A DNA stretch of 64,000 nt from Saccharopolyspora kobensis. Lineage in GTDB: Bacteria; Actinomycetota; Actinomycetes; Mycobacteriales; Pseudonocardiaceae. The notes beneath the pieces are model-generated. The model ran no database searches and was not told the origin of the DNA. It saw nothing but the letters and a program-made list of their open reading frames with translations. Below are positions 10,129 through 18,468 of the stretch, piece by piece. The stretch covers positions 1-64,000 of the forward strand of contig NZ_FNVB01000007.1 of NCBI RefSeq assembly GCF_900108315.1, written 5' to 3'. Position 1 is the stretch's first letter; each line of letters begins with the position of its first letter. A program made the translations under genes and the position numbers.

Positions 10129-11055
10129 TCACGGCCAGTCCGGTGCGACCCCGGTGTGCTCGGCCGTCACCGCCCACAGCCGGCCTGCGGTGCCCGCGTC
10201 CCGGGCGGCCTTGCTCAGGCGGGCGCGGCTCGGGTGGCCGCGGAGCTCGCCGATGCCGCTGGGGCCGAAGTAGTCGCCGCCGCGGACGCCGCGCGCGGTG
10301 GCGGCGTAGAGCTGCGGCAGCGCGCCCCGCTCGGCGGGTTGGGTGACCAGCCGGGTGCCCAGCCCGATCACGTCGTGCACTGCGTCGGGCATCGCGCGCA
10401 GCCGCGACGAGTTGCCGGTCAGCTCGGTCATGGCCATGCCCGGGTGCGCGGCGACGCTGATCAGGTCGCGTCCCGCGCGCTTCGCGGCGCGGTCGAGCTC
10501 CAGCGCGAACAGCAGGTTGGCGAGCTTGGACTGGCTGTAGGCGAGCAGCGGCTGGTAGCGGCGGCGGGTGAAGTTGAGGTCGTCGACGTCCAGGCCGCCG
10601 AAGCGGTGGGCGAGGCTGGAGACGGTCACCACGCGCGCGCCGGGGCGCAGCGCCGGGAGCAGCAGCCAGGTCAGCGCGGCGTGCCCGAGGTGGTTGGTGC
10701 CGATCTGCAGCTCGAAGCCGTCGCTGGTGCTGCGGCGCGGGGTGGCCATCACGCCGGCGTTGTTCATGAGGACGTCCAGGCCGTCGGTCCGGTCGCGAAC
10801 GGCGTCGGCGGCCCGGTGGATCGAGGCGAGGTCGGTGAGGTCCAGCTCGACGAGCTCGGGCGCGGTGGTCGCGGTCCGGGCGATCTCGGCCAGCGCCGCG
10901 CGGCCCTTCTCGGCGTTGCGGCAGGCGATGAGGACGCGGGCGCCGCGTTCGGCCAGGGCTTGTGCGCTGCGGCGGCCCAGGCCGGAGTTCGCGCCGGTGA
11001 TCAGCGCGGTCCGTCCGGTCTGGTCGGGGATGTCGGCTGCGGTCCACCTCGTCAT
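10129..11055 (-). CDS. short-chain dehydrogenase/reductase
   Basis: A 308-residue SDR of the retinol-dehydrogenase/protochlorophyllide-reductase-like group. TGANSGLG near residue 20 is the nucleotide-binding motif, NNAGVM follows near residue 97, and the catalytic YSQSK is near residue 175. ACRNAEKG after the second strand suggests NADP(H). It divides the lipA and lipB genes, so it belongs to an inserted block rather than the lipoate pathway. The substrate is unknown. Confidence 0.9.
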   Translation of the reverse strand: MTRWTAADIPDQTGRTALITGANSGLGRRSAQALAERGARVLIACRNAEKGRAALAEIARTATTAPELVELDLTDLASIHRAADAVRDRTDGLDVLMNNAGVMATPRRSTSDGFELQIGTNHLGHAALTWLLLPALRPGARVVTVSSLAHRFGGLDVDDLNFTRRRYQPLLAYSQSKLANLLFALELDRAAKRAGRDLISVAAHPGMAMTELTGNSSRLRAMPDAVHDVIGLGTRLVTQPAERGALPQLYAATARGVRGGDYFGPSGIGELRGHPSRARLSKAARDAGTAGRLWAVTAEHTGVAPDWP

Positions 11056-11128
11056 GCCCGAAACCTACTCTCAGTAGGTTGAGCGTGCCAGCCATCCGGG
11101 TGATCGGCTGCGGGAATACTGCGGTGTC

Positions 11129-11968
11129 GTGCCTACGACTTCTTGGACGGTGCGCATCCGATGGGCGCCGTGGTCCCGCGTGGTGCGGTTGCGGGTGGCG
11201 GGCGATCGCTGGCCGAGGCTGAGCGAAGGCCCGTTCTCGGTGGCGCTGCGGCTCGTCTGGTTCCTGCTGCTGACCGCGGTGCTGCTCGGCTGCTGGCTGG
11301 AACTGCTCCTGGTGCTCGTGCTGATGCCGCTGGTCCTGGTCGCGCGAGCGGCCGGGCGGGGATGGCGGCTGGAGATCAGCGCCCGGCGGTGCTGCGCCGG
11401 AGTGGTCCACGTGGGCAGCCTCGCCGCCGCCCGGCGGCTGCGCCGCGCCCTGCGCGAGCACCTCGGGCGCAACAGCGGGCTCGACGGCGCGGAGGCGCTG
11501 CTGGCCGCTGAGAAGGCGGAGTTCACGCCGGTCGCGATCGACCCGAAGCGCTGGCGGCTGGTCGAGCGGCGGCTGAGCCCCTACGGGAGGCGCCGCTGGC
11601 TGCTGTGGCGGCGCAAGCTGTCGTTCCAGGACGCGATGGACAGCCTGCCCAGCGGGCTCGGCGACGACCCGATCTCGGCCATCATCGCGATCCCGTTCCT
11701 GCTGCTTTTCGTGGTCCTGTTCTGCGGTGCGGCGCTGGAGCTCGCGGCGCAGCTCGTGATCTTCCCCTTCGTCTTCCTGCTCCGGATGTGCCACGCGCTG
11801 CGGTGGCCGGTGGAGCTGGTCCGGCCGAACTCGGTCGAGCCGCCGGCGCTGATCCGCGGCACGGTCGCCTCGGTGCACGCGCGCCGCGAGCTCACCGCCG
11901 CGCACGCGCTCCGGCTGCCGGTGCCGAGCCTGACGAGCGCGTCGCGGGAGACGGTCGTCGTCAGCTGA
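11129..11968 (+). CDS. hypothetical membrane protein
   Basis: A 279-residue protein that I do not recognise. It has a long hydrophobic stretch near residues 38-68 (VALRLVWFLLLTAVLLGCW and a second run) and another near 183-222 (IIAIPFLLLFVVLFCGAALE). These fit two paired membrane segments with a basic region between. The start is GTG at 11129, 73 bases from the divergent SDR gene. Its last 8 bases overlap the convergent VOC gene. Confidence 0.7.
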   Translation: MPTTSWTVRIRWAPWSRVVRLRVAGDRWPRLSEGPFSVALRLVWFLLLTAVLLGCWLELLLVLVLMPLVLVARAAGRGWRLEISARRCCAGVVHVGSLAAARRLRRALREHLGRNSGLDGAEALLAAEKAEFTPVAIDPKRWRLVERRLSPYGRRRWLLWRRKLSFQDAMDSLPSGLGDDPISAIIAIPFLLLFVVLFCGAALELAAQLVIFPFVFLLRMCHALRWPVELVRPNSVEPPALIRGTVASVHARRELTAAHALRLPVPSLTSASRETVVVS

Positions 11969-12383
11969 GCTCGTGGGCGGCCGGCCGGTGGTGGACGTAC
12001 TCGATCACCGTGCCGTCCGGGTGGCGGACGGTGAAGCCCTCGCCGACCGGTGCCCGGAAGCGGGGCTGCACGAATTCCAGGCCCTGCTGCTGGAAGAGCT
12101 CCTCGTGCGGGCCGACGTCGGCCACCAGGAGGGTGCCGACGGTCCGCCTGAACGGGGCCAGCGCCGCCTCGGAGCCCGCGATGATCAGGAAGCCGCCGAC
12201 CGCGGTGAGCGCGAGGTCCTTCTCCGGGTACGGCATGACCATGTCGCGTTCGACGCCGAGGAGCTGCTCGTACCAGGCGACGGTCGGTTCGAGCTCGGCT
12301 CGGGGGACGAACACGCGGACGAACGTGCGGGGGCCGGTCAGGTGCGAGGAATCGGGGTGACGGCGCCAGAGCTGCTGGGACAC
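11961..12383 (-). CDS. VOC (glyoxalase/bleomycin resistance) family protein
   Basis: A 140-residue VOC-fold protein. Paired beta-alpha-beta units are seen as TFVRVFVPRAELEPTVAWYEQLLG and as the C-terminal GFTVRHPDGTVIEYVHH, where the metal-type Glu is retained. The start is placed at GTG 12383 because AGGAAGG lies about eight bases before it. A longer frame from 12422 would have no ribosome site. The role could be resistance, isomerisation or dioxygenase-like and is not decidable here. It is divergent from the MmyB-like regulator 108 bases away. Confidence 0.8.
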   Translation of the reverse strand: MSQQLWRRHPDSSHLTGPRTFVRVFVPRAELEPTVAWYEQLLGVERDMVMPYPEKDLALTAVGGFLIIAGSEAALAPFRRTVGTLLVADVGPHEELFQQQGLEFVQPRFRAPVGEGFTVRHPDGTVIEYVHHRPAAHELS

Positions 12384-12491
12384 GGGGGAGGGTCCTTCCT
12401 GTTCCGAGTGGGACGCCTCCACCCTGCTCGGCGGCCGGAGACCCGACCAGGCGTCGGTTTGTGGGGTTACTCCAGGTCATAGGCTGGCGGG

Positions 12492-13274
12492 ATGAGCGGC
12501 GATCTGCGACGTCGGGAGCTCGGTGCGTTCCTGCGGGCCAGCCGGGAACGGCTCGATCCGGCGGACTTCGGCATCGCGGTGCGCGGGCGGCGCCGGACAC
12601 CGGGACTGCGCCGGGAGGAGATCGCGTCGGAGTCCGGCGTGGGCCTGGCCTGGTACGCGTGGCTGGAGCAGGGCCGCGTGCAGACTTCGCGGGAGGTCCT
12701 GGAGGCGCTCGCGCGAACGATGCGGATGACGCACGAGGAGCGCAGGCACCTGCTCGCGCTCGGCGGCTACGCGGCCGATGGCGTGGCCGACGACGGGCTG
12801 GTGGCGCGACTGCGCCCGCTGCTGGACAACTGGCCGCTGACGCCCGCGCTGCTGCTGGACCAGCGCTTCGACGTGCTGGCGGGCAACGCCGCTCATGCCG
12901 CGGTGTGGCCGGAACCGGCGCCGACGGGCCGGCCGAACCTGCTGCTGAGCCTGGCGGGCAGCGCCCGGCTGGAGTCGTTGCTGGTGCCGGAGGAGCAGTT
13001 CCTCTACGAGCTGTTCCTGCGGTTCCGCGCGCGAGCGGACCGGTTCCCCGCCGAGGACGTGGTGGCGGGGTTGCGGGAGCTGCGGCCCGAGCTGGCGCAC
13101 TGGTGGAGCTGCCGGGCGGTGCGCGAGTTCGGCAGCTGGCCGGTCACCGTCCTCGCCGACGACGCGCGGCTGCGCTTCGAGTGCTCGCTGCTCCGGCCGG
13201 ACGACACCGCGACGCTGCTGGTGCAGGCGCCGGTCGACGCCGAGACCCGGGAGTGGTTGCGGCAGCGCTGCTGA
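12492..13274 (+). CDS. XRE-family regulator with MmyB-like ligand domain
   Basis: A 260-residue transcription factor. The N-terminal helix-turn-helix contains RRTPGLRREEIASESGVGLAWYAWLEQGR (residues about 35-63), the classic signature of this actinobacterial family. The MmyB-like domain follows, with LLDNWPLTPALLLDQRFDVLAGN near residue 112. Such domains bind small hydrophobic ligands. It is divergent from the VOC gene, which is a plausible target. Confidence 0.88.
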   Translation: MSGDLRRRELGAFLRASRERLDPADFGIAVRGRRRTPGLRREEIASESGVGLAWYAWLEQGRVQTSREVLEALARTMRMTHEERRHLLALGGYAADGVADDGLVARLRPLLDNWPLTPALLLDQRFDVLAGNAAHAAVWPEPAPTGRPNLLLSLAGSARLESLLVPEEQFLYELFLRFRARADRFPAEDVVAGLRELRPELAHWWSCRAVREFGSWPVTVLADDARLRFECSLLRPDDTATLLVQAPVDAETREWLRQRC

Positions 13275-13286
13275 GTCCTGGGCGGT

Positions 13287-13412
13287 GGTTCCAGGCTCGT
13301 CTTGCGTGGCGGAACCTCAGCGGCCGTCTGGCTGCGCGGGCTGTCCTCGCCAGGCGACCTCTGAGAACCCGCGGCGGTGCCGGTTGCGAGGGCGGATTAT
13401 GAGCCTGCGGCA
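13287..13412. repeat. GC-rich intergenic repeat family 2, copy A
   Basis: This copy contains TTGCGTGGCGGAACCTCAG, CGGGCTGTCCTCGCCAGGCG and CTCTGAGAACCCGCGGCGG, shared with copies at 23.2, 41.1 and 60.8 kb and partly 29.4 kb. GGAACCTCAG and CTGAGAACCC form the ends of an inverted repeat. It fills most of the 195-base gap after the MmyB-like gene; no reading frame is supported. Confidence 0.75.
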
Positions 13413-13469
13413 GCCCATCGACGTGCGGCTTCGGGCCTCGCGATCGCGGTATCGCCAAGATGAAGAGGC

Positions 13470-13943
13470 TCAGTGCAGGGACAGCAGGCAGGTCCTGCTC
13501 GACTCGACGCCGGTGGCCCTGAGCAGCTGGAGGAAAGCCTGCCCGACGCGGACGACCTCCGCATCCGGTTCGGCGGGCTCGGCCAGGCCGCTGGCCAGCG
13601 CGAGCATGCGGTGCTCGCGGGCGGCGTCGCCGCGCAGCACCGGGTCGGCCTGGTTGCGGTCGAGCAGATCGCGGAGCACCGGATTCGCCGCCGCCGTGGT
13701 GCGCCAGGCCTCGGTGACCGCCTGGATCCGGTCGCCGTCCGCGGCGTCACCGGTCTCGGTGAGCGCCACGTCGACCCGCCCGATCAGCTGCTGGGTCCAC
13801 TTGTGCTGCAGGGCGCGCAGCAGCTCGGTGGCGTCGGAGAAGGGCGCGGGCACCTGGTCGAGGGCCTGTGCCGGGTTCTGGCGCGCGCTGTCGAGAACCG
13901 CCGCGATCGCGCGTTGCCGCTGGTGGAAGTCGTGCCAACTCAT
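13470..13943 (-). CDS. hypothetical protein divergent from TetR regulator
   Basis: A 157-residue, mainly helical protein (MSWHDFHQRQRAIAAVLD...) that I do not recognise as a named family. It has no signal peptide or membrane segment. The ATG at 13943 begins 117 bases from the TetR gene on the opposite strand. Three operator-like palindromes lie in the gap, so it is the most likely target of that repressor. Its long run of leading helices and lack of catalytic motifs suggest a ligand-binding or structural role, but that is a guess. Confidence 0.7.
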   Translation of the reverse strand: MSWHDFHQRQRAIAAVLDSARQNPAQALDQVPAPFSDATELLRALQHKWTQQLIGRVDVALTETGDAADGDRIQAVTEAWRTTAAANPVLRDLLDRNQADPVLRGDAAREHRMLALASGLAEPAEPDAEVVRVGQAFLQLLRATGVESSRTCLLSLH

Positions 13944-13990
13944 GTGCGCTCTCCGGGGTCGGACCCGGGGGATACCCCAGGTGTGCGGCA

Positions 13991-14042
13991 TACCGAGAGT
14001 ATGTTGGTGTACCGAGGGTAGCACGGCTCCGTACCGTCGGTA
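13991..14042. promoter_or_regulatory. three-fold TACCGA-type operator in the TetR divergent promoter
   Basis: TACCGAGAGTA (13991-14001), TACCGAGGGTA (14010-14020) and TACCGTCGGTA (14032-14042) are three copies of one imperfect palindrome, spaced 19 and 22 bases start to start. They fill the gap just before the TetR start. This is the expected location for autoregulation and control of the divergent gene. Confidence 0.75.
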
Positions 14043-14060
14043 TGACCTAGGGTTGTGAGC

Positions 14061-14660
14061 ATGGCGACAGCTCGACCTCGACGTCTGGAGTACTCCGAGT
14101 CCACCCGGCAAGCGCTGGTGGACTCCGCCGTTGAGCTGTTCACCGAGCACGGCTACGCGGGCACCTCGCTGGAGGAGATAGCCAAGCGCGCCAGGGTCAC
14201 CAAGGGCGCGCTCTACCACCACTTCGGCGGCAAGCAGGCGCTGTTCGAGGCCGCCTTCGACGCGGTGGAGACGAACGTGGTCGCCCGGCTGGCCGGGGTG
14301 CTGTCGGAGACCGGCGACCGGTGGGAGGCCACCTGGTCCGGGCTGAGCGCCTTCCTGGACGTCTGCCTGGAGCCGTCCTACCAGCGCATCGTCGTGCGCG
14401 ACGGGCCCGCGGTGATGGGCTGGGAGCGCTGGCGCTCCGCCGAGGAGACCCACACCTTCGGCGTGGTCCGCGCCGTGGTCGCCGGACTGGTCGAGTCGGG
14501 TGCGATCGACCCGCTGCCGGTCGACGCGCTGGCCCGCGTGGTGTTCGGATCGCTGTCGGCGGGCGCGACCGCGATCGCCGGGTCCGACTCGCCGGAGCAG
14601 GTCAAGGCCGACGTCGAGGCCTGCGTCGCGCGGGTGCTGGAAGGCCTGCGCACCCGCTGA
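14061..14660 (+). CDS. TetR/AcrR family transcriptional regulator
   Basis: A 199-residue TetR repressor. The helix-turn-helix is in GYAGTSLEEIAKRARVTKGALYHHFGGKQALFEAAF (residues about 33-68), which is a textbook TetR DNA-binding domain. The C-terminal ligand domain resembles the TetR_C type seen with small hydrophobic ligands. ATG 14061 is preferred; a GTG six bases upstream is possible. It is divergent from the hypothetical gene at 13.5 kb and followed by an LLM oxidoreductase 47 bases downstream. Confidence 0.93.
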   Translation: MATARPRRLEYSESTRQALVDSAVELFTEHGYAGTSLEEIAKRARVTKGALYHHFGGKQALFEAAFDAVETNVVARLAGVLSETGDRWEATWSGLSAFLDVCLEPSYQRIVVRDGPAVMGWERWRSAEETHTFGVVRAVVAGLVESGAIDPLPVDALARVVFGSLSAGATAIAGSDSPEQVKADVEACVARVLEGLRTR

Positions 14661-14707
14661 ACGAGGCGCGCGGCGGTCGCGAAGACGCCCCATTAGCCTC
14701 GGGACCC

Positions 14708-15652
14708 GTGACCGAGAACTTCAAGTTGCGGATCTTCACCGAACCCCAGCAGGGCGCGACCTACGACGACCTGCTGCGGGTCGCCAAGCACGCGGAGGCC
14801 ACCGGCTACGACGCGTTCTTCCGCTCCGACCACTACCTGAAGATGGGGCCGGTGACCGGGGAACCCGGCCCGACCGACGCCTGGGTGACGCTGGCCGGGC
14901 TGGCCCGCGAGACCAGCAGGCTGCGGCTGGGCACGCTGATGACCGCGGGCACCTTCCGGCTGCCCGGTCCGCTGGCGATCGCCGTGGCGCAGGTGGACCA
15001 GATGTCCGGCGGGCGCGTCGAGCTGGGCCTCGGCAGCGGCTGGTACGAGGAGGAGCACACCGCCTACGGCATCCCGTTCCCCTCGTTGAAGGAGCGCTTC
15101 GACCGCTACGCCGAGCAGTTGGAGATCATCACCGGGCTGTGGGCCACCCCGACCGGCGAGCACTTCCGGTTCGACGGCGCGCACTACCAGCTGGCCGAAT
15201 CGCCAGCGCTGCCCAAGCCGGTGCAGCAGCCGCGACCGCCGGTGCTGATCGGCGGCCTGGGCAAGAAGCGCACGCCGGAACTCGCCGCGCGCTTCGCCGA
15301 CGAGTTCAACCTGCCCTTCGTCGACGTCGACACCGCCGCCGCGCAGTTCGGGCGGGTCGACGCGGCGTGCGAGGCGATCGGCCGCGACGCCGGCGAGATC
15401 GTGCGCTCGGCGGCGCTGGTGCTGTGCGTGGGCAAGGACGAGCAGGAGATCGCCCGCCGCGCCGGGGCCATCGGCCGCGAGGTCGAGGAGCTGCGGCTCA
15501 ACGGGCTGGCCGGAACGCCTGCCGAGGCCGTCGACAAGATCGGCGCCTGGCGCGAGCGCACCGGCATCAGCCGGCTGTACCTGCAGGTGCTGGACCTCTC
15601 CGACCTCGATCACCTGGACCTGGTCGCCAACGCGGTCGCGCCCCAGCTCTGA
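14708..15652 (+). CDS. LLM class F420-dependent oxidoreductase
   Basis: A 314-residue TIM-barrel flavin/F420 oxidoreductase of the luciferase-like family. It opens with FKLRIFTEPQQGATYDDLLRVAKHAE. It carries YDAFFRSDHYL, GRVELGLGSGWYEEEH near residue 105, and RPPVLIGGLGKKRT near 178. These match the actinobacterial F420-dependent subgroup (Rv-type TIGR03560-like). The start is GTG at 14708. It may be co-transcribed with the TetR gene. The substrate is unknown. Confidence 0.88.
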   Translation: MTENFKLRIFTEPQQGATYDDLLRVAKHAEATGYDAFFRSDHYLKMGPVTGEPGPTDAWVTLAGLARETSRLRLGTLMTAGTFRLPGPLAIAVAQVDQMSGGRVELGLGSGWYEEEHTAYGIPFPSLKERFDRYAEQLEIITGLWATPTGEHFRFDGAHYQLAESPALPKPVQQPRPPVLIGGLGKKRTPELAARFADEFNLPFVDVDTAAAQFGRVDAACEAIGRDAGEIVRSAALVLCVGKDEQEIARRAGAIGREVEELRLNGLAGTPAEAVDKIGAWRERTGISRLYLQVLDLSDLDHLDLVANAVAPQL

Positions 15653-15659
15653 GCGCCGA

Positions 15660-15688
15660 GCGGGCTGCCCGCGGAAGGGGCAGCCCGC
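15660..15688. terminator. terminator between convergent genes
   Basis: GCGGGCTGCCC (15660-15670) and GGGCAGCCCGC (15678-15688) are perfect arms around GCGGAAG. It lies 8 bases after the LLM gene and 24 bases before the end of the ArsR gene on the other strand. Confidence 0.9.
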
Positions 15689-15711
15689 GCATCCGCCGCG
15701 GAGACCGTCCT

Positions 15712-16182
15712 TCAGGGGCGGAGCTGGCCTGCGATGTCGGAGGCGGCGGTGAGCAGGATCAGCGCGGGCACCGTCGCCTCGGCGCGGAGGCGGTAGGTGC
15801 CGCGCTTGTCCTGCTCCACGAGCCCGCAGCCGGTCAGGCTCTTGAGGTGGTGGTAGAGCTGGCCGGTGGAGCTCAGGCCCGCCGCTTCCTGCAGCGCTGC
15901 GGTGTGCTGGGCGCCGGAGCTCGCGAGCAGCCGCACGATCGCCGCCCTGGCCGGGTGGCCCAGCGCGGCGAGCACGTCGGTGCGCGGGCCGTCGGGCATG
16001 GTGAGGACCCAGGCCGGATCGACGTGGATGCGCCACTCCAGCGCGGCCGGTTCCACGAGGCTGCCCTGGTACTGCACGACCGAGCCGCTGGGTTCGACCG
16101 GTTCGGCGCGTTGCGCGCCCTCCAGCGCCGCGACGCGCCGTTCGAGCGCCTCCAGCCGCTGCTGCAAGTCCTCCGAGTCCAC
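15712..16182 (-). CDS. ArsR-type winged-helix regulator
   Basis: A 156-residue protein. A coiled-coil-like N-terminus (EDLQQRLEALERRVAALEG) precedes an ArsR/HTH_20 domain with LAALGHPARAAIVRLLASSGAQHTAALQEAAGLSSTGQLYHHLKSL (about residues 70-116, here only described, with the recognition helix in TGQLYHHLK). There are no Cys metal sites, so it probably does not sense metals. It follows the beta-lactamase-fold gene by 15 bases on the same strand, so the two likely form an operon under the palindrome at 17.33 kb. Confidence 0.85.
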   Translation of the reverse strand: MDSEDLQQRLEALERRVAALEGAQRAEPVEPSGSVVQYQGSLVEPAALEWRIHVDPAWVLTMPDGPRTDVLAALGHPARAAIVRLLASSGAQHTAALQEAAGLSSTGQLYHHLKSLTGCGLVEQDKRGTYRLRAEATVPALILLTAASDIAGQLRP

Positions 16183-16197
16183 GCCGATGAGCTTCCC

Positions 16198-17310
16198 TCA
16201 GACCCCCAGCGCCCGCGCAAGCCGGTCCCGCCATTCCGGCTGCTGCATCGCCAGCAGCAGCGGGAGTCCGGGATCGCCGTTGCCGAGCTGCTCCGGCGAG
16301 ATGTCGCCGTGCGCGAGCAGCGCCCCGGAAGCCGTGGTGCCGTCCGCGCGGCGGACGGTGAGCCCGCAGGTCAGGACGCCGGGCAGGCTGCCGCCCTTCA
16401 GGCCGATCCCGACCACCCCCGGCGGCAGGTGACCGCTGAGCGGGCGTTCCAGGTGCTCGCGCGCCACGGCCGCGGCCTCGCTCGGGAAGTCGTCGGTGGC
16501 GATGGCGCGGTGCAGCGCGGCCAGCTCCGCCGCGGTCGACGACATCGTCCGGTCGGCCCAGGACAGCTGGTGCTCGTGCGGCGGCAGGCCGTCCTGCAGG
16601 AGCCGGTCCACCACCTGCTCGCGCAGGGCGGCGTCGGTGCTGAAGCGGCGCTCCAGCCGGTATCCCCAGGCGCGGCGGGCCGGTGTCGGCAGCTGGGCGG
16701 GCGGCGCGAACTCCGGGAGCAGGAACAGGTATTCCGCGCACATCGAGCGGATGTCGGGGCGGTGCCAGCCGCCCGCCGCCGCTGCCTTGCGCAGCGCTGG
16801 TTCGCCGAGCCGGTCGCGGATGAAGTCCGGGGCGGCGCTGTCGCTGAAGGTGATCATCGCCGAGACCACGTCGTCCAGCGCCACGCGGTGCTCGGGATCG
16901 GCCGCGCGCAGGCCGGTCGGGTCGGTGGGGATGCCCAGGTGCTGGAGGGCGTTGACGTGCGCGAACCCGTCGGTCGGCACGTAGAAGCGCTCCCAGTCGC
17001 CGACGCGGACCTGCTCCGCGGGATCCAGCCTGCCGCCGGCGACCGCGGTCGCGTAGGCGGCGAGGTGCACGACCTTGACCGCCGAGGCCAGCGGCTGCGC
17101 GGCGTGCGGCCGGTGCTGCAGGTGGTTCCCGCGACCGTCGTCGAGGACCAGGCCGAGCCGGTCGCGGTGCGCGCTGATCCAGGCCAGCCAGCCCTCCGGG
17201 GTCGACAGATCCGGCGGGGCGGGCGCGGGCTGGGCCAGCGCGCTCGGCGCGAGCAGCAGCGGCGACACCGCGGCGGCGGTGACGAGCAGGTGACGGCGGG
17301 ACAGCAGCAT
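16198..17310 (-). CDS. exported class A beta-lactamase-like serine hydrolase
   Basis: A 370-residue secreted protein. The N-terminus MLLSRRHLLVTAAAVS with A-Q-A-type cleavage near residue 27 resembles a Tat or Sec signal. The penicillin-recognising fold motifs are present: SAVK (Ser-X-X-Lys) near residue 76, SDS in place of SDN near residue 151, and KGG in place of KTG near residue 308. The YxN/SDN variation and 370-residue length argue against a dedicated resistance enzyme, and a peptidase or esterase is equally possible. It is paired with an ArsR regulator downstream. Confidence 0.82.
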   Translation of the reverse strand: MLLSRRHLLVTAAAVSPLLLAPSALAQPAPAPPDLSTPEGWLAWISAHRDRLGLVLDDGRGNHLQHRPHAAQPLASAVKVVHLAAYATAVAGGRLDPAEQVRVGDWERFYVPTDGFAHVNALQHLGIPTDPTGLRAADPEHRVALDDVVSAMITFSDSAAPDFIRDRLGEPALRKAAAAGGWHRPDIRSMCAEYLFLLPEFAPPAQLPTPARRAWGYRLERRFSTDAALREQVVDRLLQDGLPPHEHQLSWADRTMSSTAAELAALHRAIATDDFPSEAAAVAREHLERPLSGHLPPGVVGIGLKGGSLPGVLTCGLTVRRADGTTASGALLAHGDISPEQLGNGDPGLPLLLAMQQPEWRDRLARALGV

Positions 17311-17328
17311 GCTCCACTCCTCCAGTAG

Positions 17329-17342
17329 TCCGTAATTACGGA
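17329..17342. promoter_or_regulatory. perfect palindrome, putative ArsR operator
   Basis: TCCGTAATTACGGA is a perfect 14-base palindrome, unusually AT-rich for this DNA. It lies 19 bases upstream of the serine hydrolase start, overlapping the likely promoter. The regulator encoded by the second gene of the operon is the obvious candidate to bind it. Confidence 0.65.
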
Positions 17343-17458
17343 ATTCTAGAGAAGTGGAGTGCGGTTGTCAGGTCTGTCGGCGAAGCCGTCCGCGCCTGAT
17401 AAGCGGTGGCAGCGCACGCACGGCGGCCACCGGCGGGTTCTGGGTGGTTTCCTGGCGA

Positions 17459-17505
17459 GGGCGGCCCCTCTCCCGTGCATTGGTCGCACATCAGGAGGGG
17501 CGCCC
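17459..17505 (-). terminator. possible terminator of lipB
   Basis: GGGCGGCCCCTCTCC and GGAGGGGCGCCC can pair imperfectly around a 19-base loop about 70 bases past the lipB stop. The pairing is less regular than at the other terminators here. The rest of the 267-base gap 17311-17577 shows only the ArsR palindrome. Confidence 0.4.
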
Positions 17506-17577
17506 GCGGTCCAGGCAAGCACCCAGGTTCCACCGAGCGACCACCCGAGGCGCGACCATCGACGAGTTGTCAGGTGC

Positions 17578-18318
17578 TCAGCGCAGGCTCGGGTCCAGCG
17601 ACAGCGTCACACCGGCCGCCTCCGGACGCGGGATGTCCCGCTCGGTGACCGGCAGCAGGCCGTCCAGCGCGTCCAGCACACCGCGACGGACCAGCGGGAA
17701 CGCCTCCTCGGTCGACACGTCCCTGCCGAGCTCGGCGGTCAGCGAGGTGGTGCCCGCATCGGCGATGCCGCACGGGACGATCCGGTCGAACTCGCTCAGG
17801 TCGGCGTTGCAGTTCAGCTCCAGGCCGTGCATCGTGATGCCGCGCTGCACGCGGATCCCGATCGCCGCGATCTTGCGCTCCGGCTTGCCGTCGGCCGCGG
17901 GCAGCCAGACACCGCTGCGGCCCTCGACCCGGCCTGCCTGCAGCCCGAACTGATCGCACACCCAGATCAGGCCCTCCTCGATCCGCCGCACGTAGTCGAC
18001 CACGTCGATCGGGTCGACCAGCTGCAGGATCGGGTAGCCGACGATCTGCCCCGGCCCGTGCCAGGTGATCTTGCCGCCGCGATCGACGTCGATGACCGGG
18101 GTGCCGTCGGTGGGACGGTCCTCCGGCGAGGTGCGCTTGCCCGCGGTGTAGACCGACGGGTGCTCCAGCAGCAGCATGGTGTCCGGGTTCCGCCCCTCGG
18201 CCCGGCCGGACGCCAGCTCGCGCTGCAGGTCCCAGGCGGAGAGGTAATCGATGGTTCCCAGGTGGCGCACTTCCACGGGCTCCGTGGAGGCGCGGCACGA
18301 AGAATTCGCACGACTCAC
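17578..18318 (-). CDS. lipB: octanoyl-[ACP]:protein N-octanoyltransferase
   Basis: LipB moves octanoate from acyl carrier protein to lipoyl domains, the step before LipA. The 246-residue protein has [12 protein letters not shown] (residues 80-91), Lys149 in RKIAAIG, and Cys183 in VPCGIADAG. Lys and Cys are the acyl-transfer dyad. Its product would be used on the E2 subunit encoded 1.1 kb upstream. The start is ATG at 18318. Confidence 0.97.
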   Translation of the reverse strand: MSRANSSCRASTEPVEVRHLGTIDYLSAWDLQRELASGRAEGRNPDTMLLLEHPSVYTAGKRTSPEDRPTDGTPVIDVDRGGKITWHGPGQIVGYPILQLVDPIDVVDYVRRIEEGLIWVCDQFGLQAGRVEGRSGVWLPAADGKPERKIAAIGIRVQRGITMHGLELNCNADLSEFDRIVPCGIADAGTTSLTAELGRDVSTEEAFPLVRRGVLDALDGLLPVTERDIPRPEAAGVTLSLDPSLR

Positions 18319-18368
18319 GCGCGTCAGGCTACGCCTGCACCTGCCGGCCCGGCCCGAAGGCTTCGGTG

Positions 18369-18459
18369 GCTCCGTTTCCGCTGGTCAGGTCCCGTGCGCG
18401 TTTCGGGGTGTCATAGCACCCCAAAGTACTCACGGGTGACGACCAGCGGAAACGGAGCC
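18369..18459. repeat. palindromic intergenic element, copy 2 (nested form)
   Basis: Outer arms GGCTCCGTTTCCGCTGGTC (18369-18387) and GACCAGCGGAAACGGAGCC (18441-18459) are perfect over 19 bases. Inside, CCCGTG...GGGGTG and CACCCC...CACGGG repeat the family core around TCATAG, but the middle of the inner stem mismatches. It lies just past the stop of the epimerase-like gene at 18469, before lipB. Confidence 0.85.
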
Positions 18460-18468
18460 GAAGAGGGC

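Noticed and set aside
10079-11905. Long minus-strand frame over the SDR and membrane-protein genes
   Set aside because: The SDR and plus-strand membrane protein have proper motifs and starts; this frame has none.
14500-17328. Long plus-strand frame running over three genes
   Set aside because: It crosses the LLM gene, a strong terminator and two minus-strand genes, so it cannot be a single gene.
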